DNA from: Ruminococcus sp.
GTDB lineage: Bacteria > Bacillota > Clostridia > Oscillospirales > Ruminococcaceae
NCBI RefSeq assembly: GCF_019417665.1
Contig: NZ_DXUU01000021.1
Coordinates: 1-40,338 of the forward strand
DNA: 40,338 bases
Direction: 5' to 3'
Made by a program: the position numbers and the translations under genes. Below the pieces are notes generated by a model. It had not been told where the DNA came from, did not search any database, and saw only the letters and a program-made list of their open reading frames with translations. Below, piece after piece: positions 8,632 to 16,310 of the stretch; positions within the stretch are counted from its first letter, which is position 1, and every line of letters starts with the position of its first letter.

Positions 8632-9192
8632 ATGAGTAGGAAAAATTTTGGCGCAAAGGCTTACAGCTATCCGCAGCCGGTTTTCATCATCGCAACTTAT
8701 GACGAAAACGGAAATCCCAACGCTATGAATGCTGCATGGGGCGGCATCAGCGAGGAAAAAGAGGTTTCGGTTTGTCTGTCGCCGAATCACAAAACCTGCA
8801 AGAATTTTGCAGTTACTGGAGCGTTTACGATCAGTATGGCTGATGTAGCTCATATTGCAGGATGCGATTATGTTGGAATTGCTTCCGGCAATAACACTGA
8901 GGATAAATTTGCAAAAGCCGGATTCACTGCCACAAAAAGTGAACTGGTGAATGCACCGATCATCAATGAGCTTGCAGTATGTATGGAGTGCAGGGTGATC
9001 AGCTATGATGAGGAAACCTGCATTCTCAAGGGCGAAATTGTGAATGTCAGCGTGGATGAATCTGCATTGACAGACGGTAAGGTGGATGTCAGCAAGGTCG
9101 CTCCGATTTGCTTTGACCCATTTAATAATGCCTACCATGTGATTGGCGAAAAGGTCGGCGATGCCTGGGGCAGCGGAAAGAGTCTGATATAA
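8632..9192 (+). CDS. Flavin reductase family protein
   Basis: A 186-aa flavin-reductase-like (split-barrel FMN-binding) protein of the DIM6/NTAB group. It has the usual N-terminal substrate-facing segment (QPVFIIATYDENGNPNAMNAAWGG) and the C-terminal region with the CFDPFNNAYHVIGEKVG block. It probably binds FMN and moves electrons from NAD(P)H to a flavin or other acceptor; the partner is unknown. A clear AGGAGG precedes the ATG and it has its own promoter, so it appears monocistronic. Confidence 0.88.
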   Translation: MSRKNFGAKAYSYPQPVFIIATYDENGNPNAMNAAWGGISEEKEVSVCLSPNHKTCKNFAVTGAFTISMADVAHIAGCDYVGIASGNNTEDKFAKAGFTATKSELVNAPIINELAVCMECRVISYDEETCILKGEIVNVSVDESALTDGKVDVSKVAPICFDPFNNAYHVIGEKVGDAWGSGKSLI

Positions 9193-9240
9193 TACTATTC
9201 TCCGTGAAATTATGCCGAATACAGTAAGAGGAACAATCAA

Positions 9241-9667
9241 ATGAGCGAATATCAACCACCATTTCATATGGCGGACAGTGTTGTGTTTGTAGAGCTTATG
9301 CTTGAAATCATTCGTGACACGCTGAACGGATACAACGGTTGTTGGTCGGTCAATCGATCAAGGCAGCGACCAAGTGACCGACCAACAGATTGCTTGCTGT
9401 GTTAGGAAATGGGGAACTTTCAGAGCCTGTTCAGTATCTTTTTATGTGCGGATTTTCGACGCAGTTAACGGCAAAATTTGCCGAAAAGACGTGCGAAAAA
9501 AGATGCTGAACAGGCTCTCAGCGGCTGAGATCATGAAGCGTCTTGAATTGTCGCATCGTCCGACCTTCAGGAAGAATTATCTGACTCCTGCTCTTGATAA
9601 GAAATTGATTGAACGTACAATTCCTGATAAGCCAAATAGTAAAAATCAGAAATATCGGAAGAAGTGA
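9241..9667 (+). pseudogene. Fic-family protein, deleted and interrupted
   Basis: The first ~10 codons (MSEYQPPFHM) match the start of Fic-domain (AMPylator-like) proteins, but they run straight into DSVVFVELMLEIIRDTL, which is the end of the Fic core, so the central ~250 residues with the HPFxDGNGR motif are deleted. A frameshift follows: the linker continues in another frame (GSDQVTDQQIACCVRK). A MITE-like repeat (9422-9518) then separates it from the intact winged-helix C-terminus (LSAAEIMKRLELSHRPTFRK onward), which ends at 9667. Three independent lesions make it non-functional. Confidence is high that it is a remnant and good that the family is Fic. Confidence 0.8.
9422..9518 (+). repeat. 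MITE-like repeat, copy 2 (internally deleted)
   Basis: A 97-bp derivative of the ~162-bp element with intact termini. Compared with copy 4 it lacks about 65 bp between the two GGATTTTCGA direct repeats of the full element, leaving one of them, as expected for slippage or recombination at that repeat. It is inserted in a Fic remnant. Confidence 0.85.
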
Positions 9668-9674
9668 TGCTGAA

Positions 9675-10613
9675 ATGAATTTTTTAACTTATGAAAGCAA
9701 AATAAGCTGTATCGATGATAATGGCAAAGAAGTGGGAAAGATTATTTTTCCGAAAAGAGAAAATAATGTTTATGAGATAAAATCAACAAAGGTTGATGAA
9801 TCCATGCAGGGGCAGGGCATTGCAGGAAAACTGATGCGTCTTTGTCTGAATGAAATCAATGCAAGGGGCGGAGAAGTAAAAGCCACTTGTTCTTACGCAC
9901 AAAAATATATTGAGAAACATGGTTTGCGTCCACTTGTGATATGTCATATGGTGACTTCGATAGACGGAAAGGTGACTGGAGATTTTCTCTTTGGAAAAAT
10001 CGGCACACAGGTAAGCGAGACCTACTACGAATTGAACAGAAAACTGAAAGGCGATGCCTTTGCCTGCGGTCGGGTAACAATGGAATCCAGTTTCACCAAT
10101 GGCTTCAAGCCGGATTTATCAGGGTTTTCTGATGAGGATATTCCGTATGAGGATTATATTGTTCAGAAGCATCATTATTATGCCGTTTCATTTGATCGGT
10201 ATGGTAAAATTGGCTGGACAGACAGCAAAACTCACGATGATGATCCTGGTTATGATGACTGCCATATCATTGAAGTGCTGAGTGAAACGACATCAAAGGA
10301 AGTGATGGCATATTACAGAAAAATCGGTGTGTCATATATTTTTGCAGGCAAAGATGATATCGATTTGAATGTTGCTCTGAATAAGCTTTATAGCATTTTC
10401 GGAATCAAAAATTTGCTGCTTGAGGGTGGAAGTATCATCAATGGTGCTTTTGAACGAGAGAATCTGATTGATGAATTGAGCCTTGTTGTTGCTCCGATCG
10501 TTGCCGGTGAAAATAGTAAACCACTTTTTGAAAAGAGTGCGATGCAGGAATTTTTCTTGTTGGATGTAAAGGTTCAGCCAGATGGTTCGGTTTGGCTTAG
10601 GTATCGGAAATAA
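9675..10613 (+). CDS. GNAT acetyltransferase fused to RibD C-terminal-type reductase domain
   Basis: A 312-aa two-domain protein. Residues 1 to about 81 resemble small YjdJ-type N-acetyltransferases (ESKISCIDDNGKEVGKIIF; the QGQGIAGKLM pyrophosphate loop; CSYAQKYIEKH). Residues 84-312 are a dihydrofolate-reductase-like RibD C-terminal domain (RPLVICHMVTSIDGKVTGDF near its start; LLLEGGSIINGAF; LSLVVAPIVAG). The junction falls just after the last GNAT motif. RibD-like proteins reduce pyrimidine or pterin-type substrates with NADPH; the real substrate here is unknown. A start at 9675 is chosen because an upstream in-frame start would lie inside the Fic remnant; no strong ribosome binding site is visible. 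Confidence 0.8.
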   Translation: MNFLTYESKISCIDDNGKEVGKIIFPKRENNVYEIKSTKVDESMQGQGIAGKLMRLCLNEINARGGEVKATCSYAQKYIEKHGLRPLVICHMVTSIDGKVTGDFLFGKIGTQVSETYYELNRKLKGDAFACGRVTMESSFTNGFKPDLSGFSDEDIPYEDYIVQKHHYYAVSFDRYGKIGWTDSKTHDDDPGYDDCHIIEVLSETTSKEVMAYYRKIGVSYIFAGKDDIDLNVALNKLYSIFGIKNLLLEGGSIINGAFERENLIDELSLVVAPIVAGENSKPLFEKSAMQEFFLLDVKVQPDGSVWLRYRK

Positions 10614-10618
10614 AAAGT

Positions 10619-10658
10619 AAAACCGCTTGTGAAATTCAATTTTTTCACAAGCGGTTTT
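10619..10658. terminator. Bidirectional terminator
   Basis: Long perfect stem AAAACCGCTTGTGAAA / TTTCACAAGCGGTTTT right after the GNAT-RibD stop codon. A-run before and T-run after allow use on both strands. Confidence 0.88.
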
Positions 10659-10715
10659 ATGTCTCACAATTTACATAACAATTACGCATAGTAACAGTCT
10701 GGATTTGTGATTCAC

Positions 10716-10745
10716 TTGACATGCTGTACAAAAAAATAGTACGAT
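10716..10745 (+). promoter_or_regulatory. WYL regulator promoter with candidate operator
   Basis: -35 TTGACA (10716-10721), 18-bp spacer, -10 TACGAT (10740-10745). The spacer holds CTGTACAAAAAAATAGTAC (10724-10742), which resembles, on the opposite strand, the site at 11769-11788. A repressor bound between -35 and -10 would block transcription. Confidence 0.55.
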
Positions 10746-10803
10746 GAAATCAGGGAGTAACTTTGTATGTTGGATAAATTTTAAAATACACAGGAGGAAA
10801 GCG

Positions 10804-11766
10804 ATGCCGTCATCAAAAGCAAATATCATCTGTCTGCTGCAAATTCTATGGGAATATTCCGATACAGAGAATATACTCAGTATGAAGGACATCAAGTCAA
10901 AAATGAAACTGTTGTATGATAGAGAAATCGACCGCCGGACAGTTTATGATTGTCTGAACGCACTGAATCAACTTGGCTATGATGTTTCTATGTTTGAAGA
11001 AAATAAAGAGGGGTATTATCTGCGGGGAAGAATGTTTGATGTCAGTGAAGTGCGGCTGTTGGTGGATAGCGTTTATGCAAACAATACAATTCCAGCCAAG
11101 CATTCTGCGCAGTTGATTCAAAAACTGCAAAATCTGGTGAGCAAGCCGAAACGCAAATTGTATCATTCCCTGATGATTTGCCGTGACCATGCGAAAACAC
11201 CGAATAAAGAAACCTTTTACAATATTGATATGTTGGACAAGGCGATTGCCGAGCAAAAGAAAGTATCCTTTATCTATACAGAATATGGTTTTGACAAGAA
11301 ACTGCATCAGAAGGGCAGTCATCGTCACATCGTTAGCCCATACAGTATGGCGATCTATGATGGGAGTTATTATTTGATCTGTGGTTGGGACGATGTGGAA
11401 GAACCTCGTCATTATCACATCAGCAGGATAAAGGATATTCAGCTGATGGAGGAAAAATCACAACCTATGCCTGCTAATTTTCACTTGAATGAATACATAC
11501 AAAATGCAGTGTTTATGTACAGCGGAAAACCTGAACGAATCAAAATGAAATGTCACAAGTATATTCTGGATCAGGTTATTATGCGATTCGGAACGGATAT
11601 TCAGATTGTACCCAACGATGATGAAACTTTTACAGCATCATTTTCTGCCAATCTTAATGGTATGTACGTCTGGGCGCTGCAGTTTCTGGACACCTGCGAG
11701 ATACTTCAGCCGCTGGAGCTGAGAGATCGGATTTGTAAGGTTGTAAAAGATTCACCTTATAAGTAG
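10804..11766 (+). CDS. WYL-domain transcriptional regulator
   Basis: A 320-aa regulator. Residues 1-75 carry a winged helix-turn-helix (KANIICLLQILWEYSDTENI, then RTVYDCLNALNQLGYD). The middle holds the WYL ligand-sensing domain (HIVSPYSMAIYDGSYYLICG, then HYHISRIKDIQL) and a WCX-type C-terminal region follows. WYL proteins sense small molecules or nucleic acids and often control DNA-damage, defence or RNA-processing genes. The ATG at 10804 has ACAGGAGGAAAG before it; an upstream in-frame start lacks this. It is followed by an HhH-GPD-like gene whose promoter carries a similar site, so that gene is a likely target (inference). Confidence 0.9.
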   Translation: MPSSKANIICLLQILWEYSDTENILSMKDIKSKMKLLYDREIDRRTVYDCLNALNQLGYDVSMFEENKEGYYLRGRMFDVSEVRLLVDSVYANNTIPAKHSAQLIQKLQNLVSKPKRKLYHSLMICRDHAKTPNKETFYNIDMLDKAIAEQKKVSFIYTEYGFDKKLHQKGSHRHIVSPYSMAIYDGSYYLICGWDDVEEPRHYHISRIKDIQLMEEKSQPMPANFHLNEYIQNAVFMYSGKPERIKMKCHKYILDQVIMRFGTDIQIVPNDDETFTASFSANLNGMYVWALQFLDTCEILQPLELRDRICKVVKDSPYK

Positions 11767-11768
11767 GC

Positions 11769-11804
11769 TTGTACAGATTTTTGTATAGGTGGGCATGTTA
11801 TAAT
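11769..11804 (+). promoter_or_regulatory. Promoter with candidate WYL-type operator
   Basis: Extended -10 TGTTATAAT (11796-11804) with a poor -35. The sequence TTGTACAGATTTTTGTATAG (11769-11788) covers the -35 area; its reverse complement aligns with the element in the WYL promoter (CT-R-TACAAAAA then GTAC). Confidence 0.5.
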
Positions 11805-11836
11805 AAAGTTATTGTAAAAACGAAAGGAATACTATT

Positions 11837-12541
11837 ATGATTTATGAAATGAAAGAAGCGTACATTGAGTGCTGCAAAAAAATTCTTGAAGGAATTTCAA
11901 AAGATGAAAATCTTGACTTTAAAAGATCTCTGCCTATTTGCATTTTAGATGCAGTTTTTTCAATTGGAGCCAAGTATTCTTCCACCAGAAATGTTTGGCA
12001 AAGATATCTAAATTATTATAATTTGGAATTAAAAACTTTTGCTGAAATAGATAATGGAGAAACAGATAAGAGTGAGCACACGATCTCTGATTTTTTGCAT
12101 AATGCAGAACAGTTTGATGATGTTGAAGCATTTGCGAGTGAGGTTTTGAAAAATAAGCAAAGGACGTCTCCAAAGAACGGTATTTTAAAGGCACAGGCAT
12201 CACTGGAAGTTGCACGTATTATGAAATTAAATAATATTGACACGGTAGGAGACTTTCAAAATTTTAAAGATAACGAAAATCTAAATAAACAAATTTGTTC
12301 TGTACGTGGACAAGGAAGCGGTATCATGCTTCGCTATTTATATATGTTAGCAGGAGATGCAAATTTGTGCAAACCTGACCGTTGGTTAGAACGCTTTATT
12401 CATAATTATTATCCTGATATACAATTTGAGGATATTCAGTCATTAATGGCTCAAACAGTTTTAGTACTTCAAAAAGAACGTCCTGAAATTACAGTAAGAA
12501 TGCTTGATAATGCAATATGGAAATATCAGACCAAAAAATAA
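11837..12541 (+). CDS. HhH-GPD-like uncharacterised protein
   Basis: A 234-aa protein of unsure function. The C-terminal half has a helix-hairpin-helix-glycosylase-like pattern: NKQICSVRGQGSGIMLRYLY followed by CKPDRWLERFIHNYY, the last resembling the region around the catalytic Asp of HhH-GPD DNA glycosylases and endonuclease III-like proteins. No Fe-S cluster Cys set is present. The N-terminal half is all-helical and unrecognised. It uses more AT-rich codons than its neighbours, which suggests transfer. A site like the one in the WYL promoter overlaps its promoter, so it is probably controlled by that regulator. A DNA-repair or defence role is inference only. Confidence 0.6.
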   Translation: MIYEMKEAYIECCKKILEGISKDENLDFKRSLPICILDAVFSIGAKYSSTRNVWQRYLNYYNLELKTFAEIDNGETDKSEHTISDFLHNAEQFDDVEAFASEVLKNKQRTSPKNGILKAQASLEVARIMKLNNIDTVGDFQNFKDNENLNKQICSVRGQGSGIMLRYLYMLAGDANLCKPDRWLERFIHNYYPDIQFEDIQSLMAQTVLVLQKERPEITVRMLDNAIWKYQTKK

Positions 12542-12721
12542 AAACTTGAATCTAATAATCGAACTATATCTATATATAATTTGTACAATTAACTTATTTG
12601 AATTTATACAAAACAGAGAATTTTCAAAAATCCGCCCGAATCTTCGGAAACAAGCTTGACAGTATGATATGATTTAGCCAGCCTGAAAGGCAAATCAATT
12701 GAATCATTGGAGGTAACAGTC

Positions 12722-13156
12722 ATGAGCAAAAGACTCACTCTGCAGTTCCAACCTAGCAGGAGGCTCACTCCGCAATCCACTAACTCATATTCGGGAAATC
12801 AGACGATTGCCGCTGATCTGAACCGTTTAAAGCATCATGACGAACGGCGTATAGAACGCAACGCAGTGGAATCAGGACATTATTACATACTGGAAATCGT
12901 TCGACCGGATACCCGTGAAGCAAGAAGTCGCTGGGGACTGGACGGCACACGTAATATCAATGGCGTTTCCAGAGTTGTCAGCCGTCAGAGGATGTATGTT
13001 GCAAACGTGTGGAAAAGCGGAAATGAAATACGTTTGGAATGCCGTGGGTATGATAATTTCGGCAGATGTGATGATGGCATTTTCGTGTATTATCAGACAC
13101 CAATGTCCATTCATCAAAGTAGCACATTTGTGCTGTCACTGACTCGTTTGGACTAA
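12722..13156 (+). CDS. Unrecognised 144-aa protein
   Basis: I do not recognise a family. The ATG at 12722 follows GGAGGTAACAGTC. The N-terminus is basic and Ser/Thr/Gln-rich (SKRLTLQFQPSRRLTPQSTN) and probably disordered; the C-terminal two-thirds is beta-rich with many aromatic and Arg residues (SGHYYILEIVRPDTREARSR, MYVANVWKSGNEIRLECRGY). No signal peptide, membrane helix or catalytic motif is seen. It is 15 nt upstream of the metallophosphoesterase gene and likely cotranscribed with it and the next two genes. Confidence 0.75.
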   Translation: MSKRLTLQFQPSRRLTPQSTNSYSGNQTIAADLNRLKHHDERRIERNAVESGHYYILEIVRPDTREARSRWGLDGTRNINGVSRVVSRQRMYVANVWKSGNEIRLECRGYDNFGRCDDGIFVYYQTPMSIHQSSTFVLSLTRLD

Positions 13157-13171
13157 GAAAGGGAGGTTGTT

Positions 13172-13888
13172 ATGATTTTTATCACAGGAGATTTACACGG
13201 ACATCATGACATACACAAGTTTTCCACTGACTGTTTTACTATACAAAAAGAACTGACACGTTCAGATTATGTCATTATCTGCGGAGATTTCGGTTTGTGC
13301 TGGTGTGATTCTGCGGAAGAAAGATACTGGCTGAAATGGCTTGACAAAAAGCCTTGGACAACCCTTTGGATAGACGGGAATCACGAGAATTTCGATATGC
13401 TGAAGGCTTATCCGATAGAGGAATGGAAAGGCGGCAAGATTCAGAAAATCACAGACAATATTCTTCATCTTTGTAGGGGAAGTCTGTTTGAGATTGACGG
13501 AAAACGTATCTTTGCATTTGGCGGTGCAGAAAGTCACGACAAGCAATATCGCAAACCTGGTGTTACCATGTGGGAAGAAGAATTGCCAAATGAGGAAGAA
13601 ATGGAGCACGGACGACAGGTACTGGAATCTGCAAATTGGAAAGCGGATATCATCATTACCCATTCGCTGCCAAATCGCATACAAGAAGATTTGTTTTCTG
13701 ATATGTATTATCAGAAAAATAGACTGACGGATTTTTTCGACGAGCTTGATGAGAAAACAAATTTTGAACTATGGTTCTCAGGTCACTATCATCATTCCGG
13801 GTGGTATGACAAAAAGCATATACTGATCTATAATGATATTATAAAGCTCACGGATACAGGCATTGAAAGAGTGTATCCAAAAGGGTAG
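13172..13888 (+). CDS. Calcineurin-like metallophosphoesterase
   Basis: A 238-aa metallophosphoesterase with all metal-binding motifs: GDLHGH (Asp7, His9), IICGDFG, DGNHEN, ITHSLPN and GHYHHS. It would hydrolyse phosphomono- or diesters, nucleotides or nucleic acid ends using two metal ions; the substrate is unknown. It has no signal peptide, so it is cytoplasmic. GGGAGG precedes its ATG. It lies inside a four-gene run that also encodes a PTP-like phosphatase and two unknown proteins, a layout more typical of mobile or defence-type islands than of housekeeping operons (inference). Confidence 0.9.
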   Translation: MIFITGDLHGHHDIHKFSTDCFTIQKELTRSDYVIICGDFGLCWCDSAEERYWLKWLDKKPWTTLWIDGNHENFDMLKAYPIEEWKGGKIQKITDNILHLCRGSLFEIDGKRIFAFGGAESHDKQYRKPGVTMWEEELPNEEEMEHGRQVLESANWKADIIITHSLPNRIQEDLFSDMYYQKNRLTDFFDELDEKTNFELWFSGHYHHSGWYDKKHILIYNDIIKLTDTGIERVYPKG

Positions 13889-13903
13889 TGTACAGGAGTG
13901 ATT

Positions 13904-14233
13904 ATGAAAAAAGGCGTATTCTGGATCATAGATGGTGAACTGCATTCCTATCCCTTTGACGGTACACAAACAGGCGGCATTGCCAAATCAGGCGATACCT
14001 ACAATCATAAAAAGTTATGGGAATTCGTAAAACCGAAAGGCTGCAATAAGCCGTATAATTACTATCCGAGGGGAAGAGTGGAGATTACAAACAAGAGCAA
14101 GCCTGTGATTTATATGAATCCGAATATAGATTCTGATCACATTGAGGGAATTAAGAATGACTTTGAAATTTTAACTGATATTTGCATTCGTTATGATTAC
14201 AGCGAGCATTATAGGTGTTATCTGGATAGGTAA
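13904..14233 (+). CDS. Unrecognised 109-aa protein (GELHSYPFD type)
   Basis: I cannot name a function. The start at 13904 is set by AGGAG five nt upstream. It has conserved-looking blocks: VFWIIDGELHSYPFD near the N-terminus, SGDTYNHKKLWEFVKPKGC, and a YNYYPRGRVEI segment, which suggest a compact single-domain protein. No signal peptide or membrane helix. Ten to fifteen nt separate it from the metallophosphoesterase stop, so they are coexpressed. Similar unnamed proteins are familiar from gut Clostridia, but this is memory, not a search. Confidence 0.75.
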   Translation: MKKGVFWIIDGELHSYPFDGTQTGGIAKSGDTYNHKKLWEFVKPKGCNKPYNYYPRGRVEITNKSKPVIYMNPNIDSDHIEGIKNDFEILTDICIRYDYSEHYRCYLDR

Positions 14234-14266
14234 ACGAAAGAAATGTAAATTGATAGGAGAAATTTT

Positions 14267-14746
14267 ATGTATATAACTGTTTATTCCAGAGAAGAAATTG
14301 AAGCAATTATTTCTAATGATGAATTTCCTGCAAACACAGCCGTTATCAGCTTTTACGACCCAGCGATCAAACGTATTGATAAAGATTATACTCATGTAGA
14401 TTACAGCGGTGTATGCGACCATGTTTTTTACAGTGAACTTGATGATCTTGATTTAGAAGTCCTCAAAGACAGAGGATATACCTATGATACTTACTTTTCT
14501 GAAGCCGATGAAATAGCAAAGTTTGTTTATCAAGCATATAGCAGTGGAATGGATATCATCTGTCAGTGCGAGTATGGTCAGAGTCGAAGTGCCGGCTGTG
14601 CTGCTGCGATTCTGGAGCATTTTTATCATACTGGAATTTCTGTTTTTGCAGATTATAGACGTTACCCGAATCAGGTAGTGTATCATAAGATTTTTGATGC
14701 ACTGGAAAAATACAAGAAAACTCGTCTGTATAGGCATAAAATGTGA
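14267..14746 (+). CDS. PTP/dual-specificity phosphatase-like protein
   Basis: A 159-aa protein with a Cys-X5-Arg signature CEYGQSRSAG (Cys101, Arg107), the P-loop of protein tyrosine and dual-specificity phosphatases. Upstream DHVFYSELDDLDL could supply the general-acid Asp. It is shorter than most DSPs. It would dephosphorylate a phosphoprotein, RNA end or small molecule; the substrate is unknown. TAGGAG precedes the ATG. It ends the run of four genes that begins at 12722, and 35 bp after its stop a MITE-like repeat begins. Confidence 0.8.
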   Translation: MYITVYSREEIEAIISNDEFPANTAVISFYDPAIKRIDKDYTHVDYSGVCDHVFYSELDDLDLEVLKDRGYTYDTYFSEADEIAKFVYQAYSSGMDIICQCEYGQSRSAGCAAAILEHFYHTGISVFADYRRYPNQVVYHKIFDALEKYKKTRLYRHKM

Positions 14747-14781
14747 AGCGAATTTATCAGTGATGTTATCGAAGATCTTTT

Positions 14782-14943
14782 AGAGCCTGTTTAGTATCTT
14801 GTCGTGCATGGATTTTTGAGTGAATTTTCGCTGATTTCAAGGCGAAAATTCGCAGGCGGGCTGTCGCCCGGCAAGAATTTTTAACGCAGAAAGCAGTAAA
14901 ATTCACCGAAAAGACATGTGCGAAAAGATGCTGAACAGGCTCT
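14782..14943 (+). repeat. MITE-like repeat, copy 3 (diverged)
   Basis: A 162-bp element with the same termini (AGAGCCTGTTTAG / CTGAACAGGCTCT) but a diverged interior. Its central hairpin CGGGC-TGTC-GCCCG replaces CATAC-TGAC-GTATG of copies 1 and 4 while keeping pairing. It interrupts the last codons of a LysR remnant. Confidence 0.8.
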
Positions 14944-15207
14944 TACTGTTTCCACAAACCTAAGCACATCTTCCGGCGCATCAAAGCTGTAAAGCAGACC
15001 GTAAGGAATGCTGTAGTCCCAGTTTACTGGAATGGAAACAAGTCCGGGGTGAACCTCCTGCCAGCATTCAATGGTCAGCAGAACCTTTCCAGTTTCCGCA
15101 CAGCGGTTGAATACAGATAAATCGTAAAACTGCGGTGTGTCCTCAATGTGAATCTTCGGGTGATACCTTTGCAGATGATTTAAAAAAACATCAACTGATA
15201 ATTTTAT
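14944..15207 (-). pseudogene. LysR-family regulator, C-terminal remnant
   Basis: Read on the minus strand, the frame gives HIEDTPQFYDLSVFNRC, then LLTIECWQEVHPGLVSIPVN and DYSIPYGLLYSFDAPEDVL, which match the end of a LysR-type effector-binding domain common in gut Clostridia. Only about 85 residues remain; the helix-turn-helix and first effector lobe are absent, and the frame runs into the repeat at 14943. There is no suitable start. A terminator hairpin at 15208-15247 overlaps the upstream edge. Clearly a remnant. Confidence 0.7.
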
Positions 15208-15247
15208 GAGCTGCTGTACCTTGCAGAAAGGTGCGGCAGCTCTTTTT
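15208..15247 (+). terminator. Intrinsic terminator-like hairpin
   Basis: Stem GAGCTGC / GCAGCTC with an inner TACCTT / AAAGGT stem and a following TTTTT. No intact plus-strand gene lies just before it, so it is probably left from a deleted gene or ends transcription from 14.7 kb. Confidence 0.7.
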
Positions 15248-15266
15248 CAGTTTAAAAACAGTTTAA
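15248..15266 (+). promoter_or_regulatory. Direct repeat, candidate response-regulator site
   Basis: CAGTTTAA twice with an 11-bp period, the one-turn spacing bound by OmpR-type regulators. It lies about 55-75 bp before TATTAT (15321-15326), which has no good -35, as in activator-dependent promoters. The downstream operon encodes an OmpR-type regulator. An inverted repeat GTTGAA-N7-TTCAAC at 15283-15301 is also in this gap. Confidence 0.4.
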
Positions 15267-15358
15267 CAATATTTTATCTCCGGTTGAAGCATAGTTTCAA
15301 CTCGTTTGAACTATCTGATGTATTATGAAGAAAACAAACGATAAAGGAGTAATTCATC

Positions 15359-16267
15359 ATGAAAAAAATTCTGACTTTTCTTCACGGTTTCTGCATGGCA
15401 CTGGCTGATAGTGTTCCAGGAGTATCCGGCGGAACAGTGGCGTTTTTGCTGGGATTTTATGATAATTTTGTAGGTTCGCTGGACGATTTGATTTCCGGCA
15501 CAAAGGAAAAAAGAATTTCCGCAGTAAAATATCTGATAAAGCTTGGTATTGGCTGGGTAATCGGATTCGGACTTGCAGTGCTGATTCTTGCGAATGTGTT
15601 TGAAACGCATATTTATCAGATTTCTTCACTGTTTATGGGATTTATTATTTTTGCAATTCCTGTTGTGATTATCGAAGAAAAAAGCTGTCTGAAAGAAAAA
15701 ATCAGCAGAATATTTTTTGTCATGATAGGAATTGTGCTGGTATCTGCCATTACATATTTCAATCCGGTCGGCGGTGGGAATGGCATGGATTTAAGCAGCC
15801 CGAATATTTTAACATTTGTATATGTATTTGTCTGCGGAGCAATTGCAATTTGTGCTATGATTCTGCCCGGAATATCAGGTTCAACGCTGCTTCTGATTTT
15901 CGGAATTTATCTGCCGATTGTCACAGCAATTAAGGATATTCTGCATTTTGATTTTCATTCGCTGCCAATTGTGATCGCATTTGGGCTGGGCGTGGTTACT
16001 GGAGTCATATTCATTATCAAGATTATCAGAAAGGCTCTTGATAAGCACAGAGCAGCAACGGTTTATCTTATCATCGGGCTTATGCTGGGTTCGCTTTATG
16101 CAATTGTAATGGGTCCGACTACTCTTGATATACCGCAGCCAGCGCTTTCTTTTCCTACATTCAGCTTTGTATTTTTTATCATTGGCGGTGTTGTCATTAT
16201 GGGGATGCAGGCGATGAAAATTGTGTCTGCAAAGTCAGAACAGATTGACGAAACAATGTCAGAGTGA
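15359..16267 (+). CDS. DUF368 protein (PopT-type undecaprenyl phosphate translocase)
   Basis: A 302-aa polytopic membrane protein of the DUF368 family. The conserved ADSVPGVSGGTVAFLLG motif at residues ~18-34 and the second half-repeat motif MILPGISGSTLLLIFGIY are clear. DUF368 proteins (PopT) were recently shown to return undecaprenyl phosphate across the membrane for cell-wall and polymer synthesis. AAAGGAG precedes the ATG. It heads an operon with a sensor kinase and regulator and is followed by an EamA transporter and a PAP2 phosphatase, which together suggest a lipid-carrier recycling module (inference). Confidence 0.9.
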   Translation: MKKILTFLHGFCMALADSVPGVSGGTVAFLLGFYDNFVGSLDDLISGTKEKRISAVKYLIKLGIGWVIGFGLAVLILANVFETHIYQISSLFMGFIIFAIPVVIIEEKSCLKEKISRIFFVMIGIVLVSAITYFNPVGGGNGMDLSSPNILTFVYVFVCGAIAICAMILPGISGSTLLLIFGIYLPIVTAIKDILHFDFHSLPIVIAFGLGVVTGVIFIIKIIRKALDKHRAATVYLIIGLMLGSLYAIVMGPTTLDIPQPALSFPTFSFVFFIIGGVVIMGMQAMKIVSAKSEQIDETMSE

Positions 16268-16310
16268 TATAATAAATTTATTATGATTCATGAAGTGAGC
16301 TGATTCAGCT

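Noticed and set aside
8539..9267. 242-aa minus-strand frame opposite the flavin reductase
   Set aside because: Antisense to a conserved gene with proper promoter and ribosome binding site.
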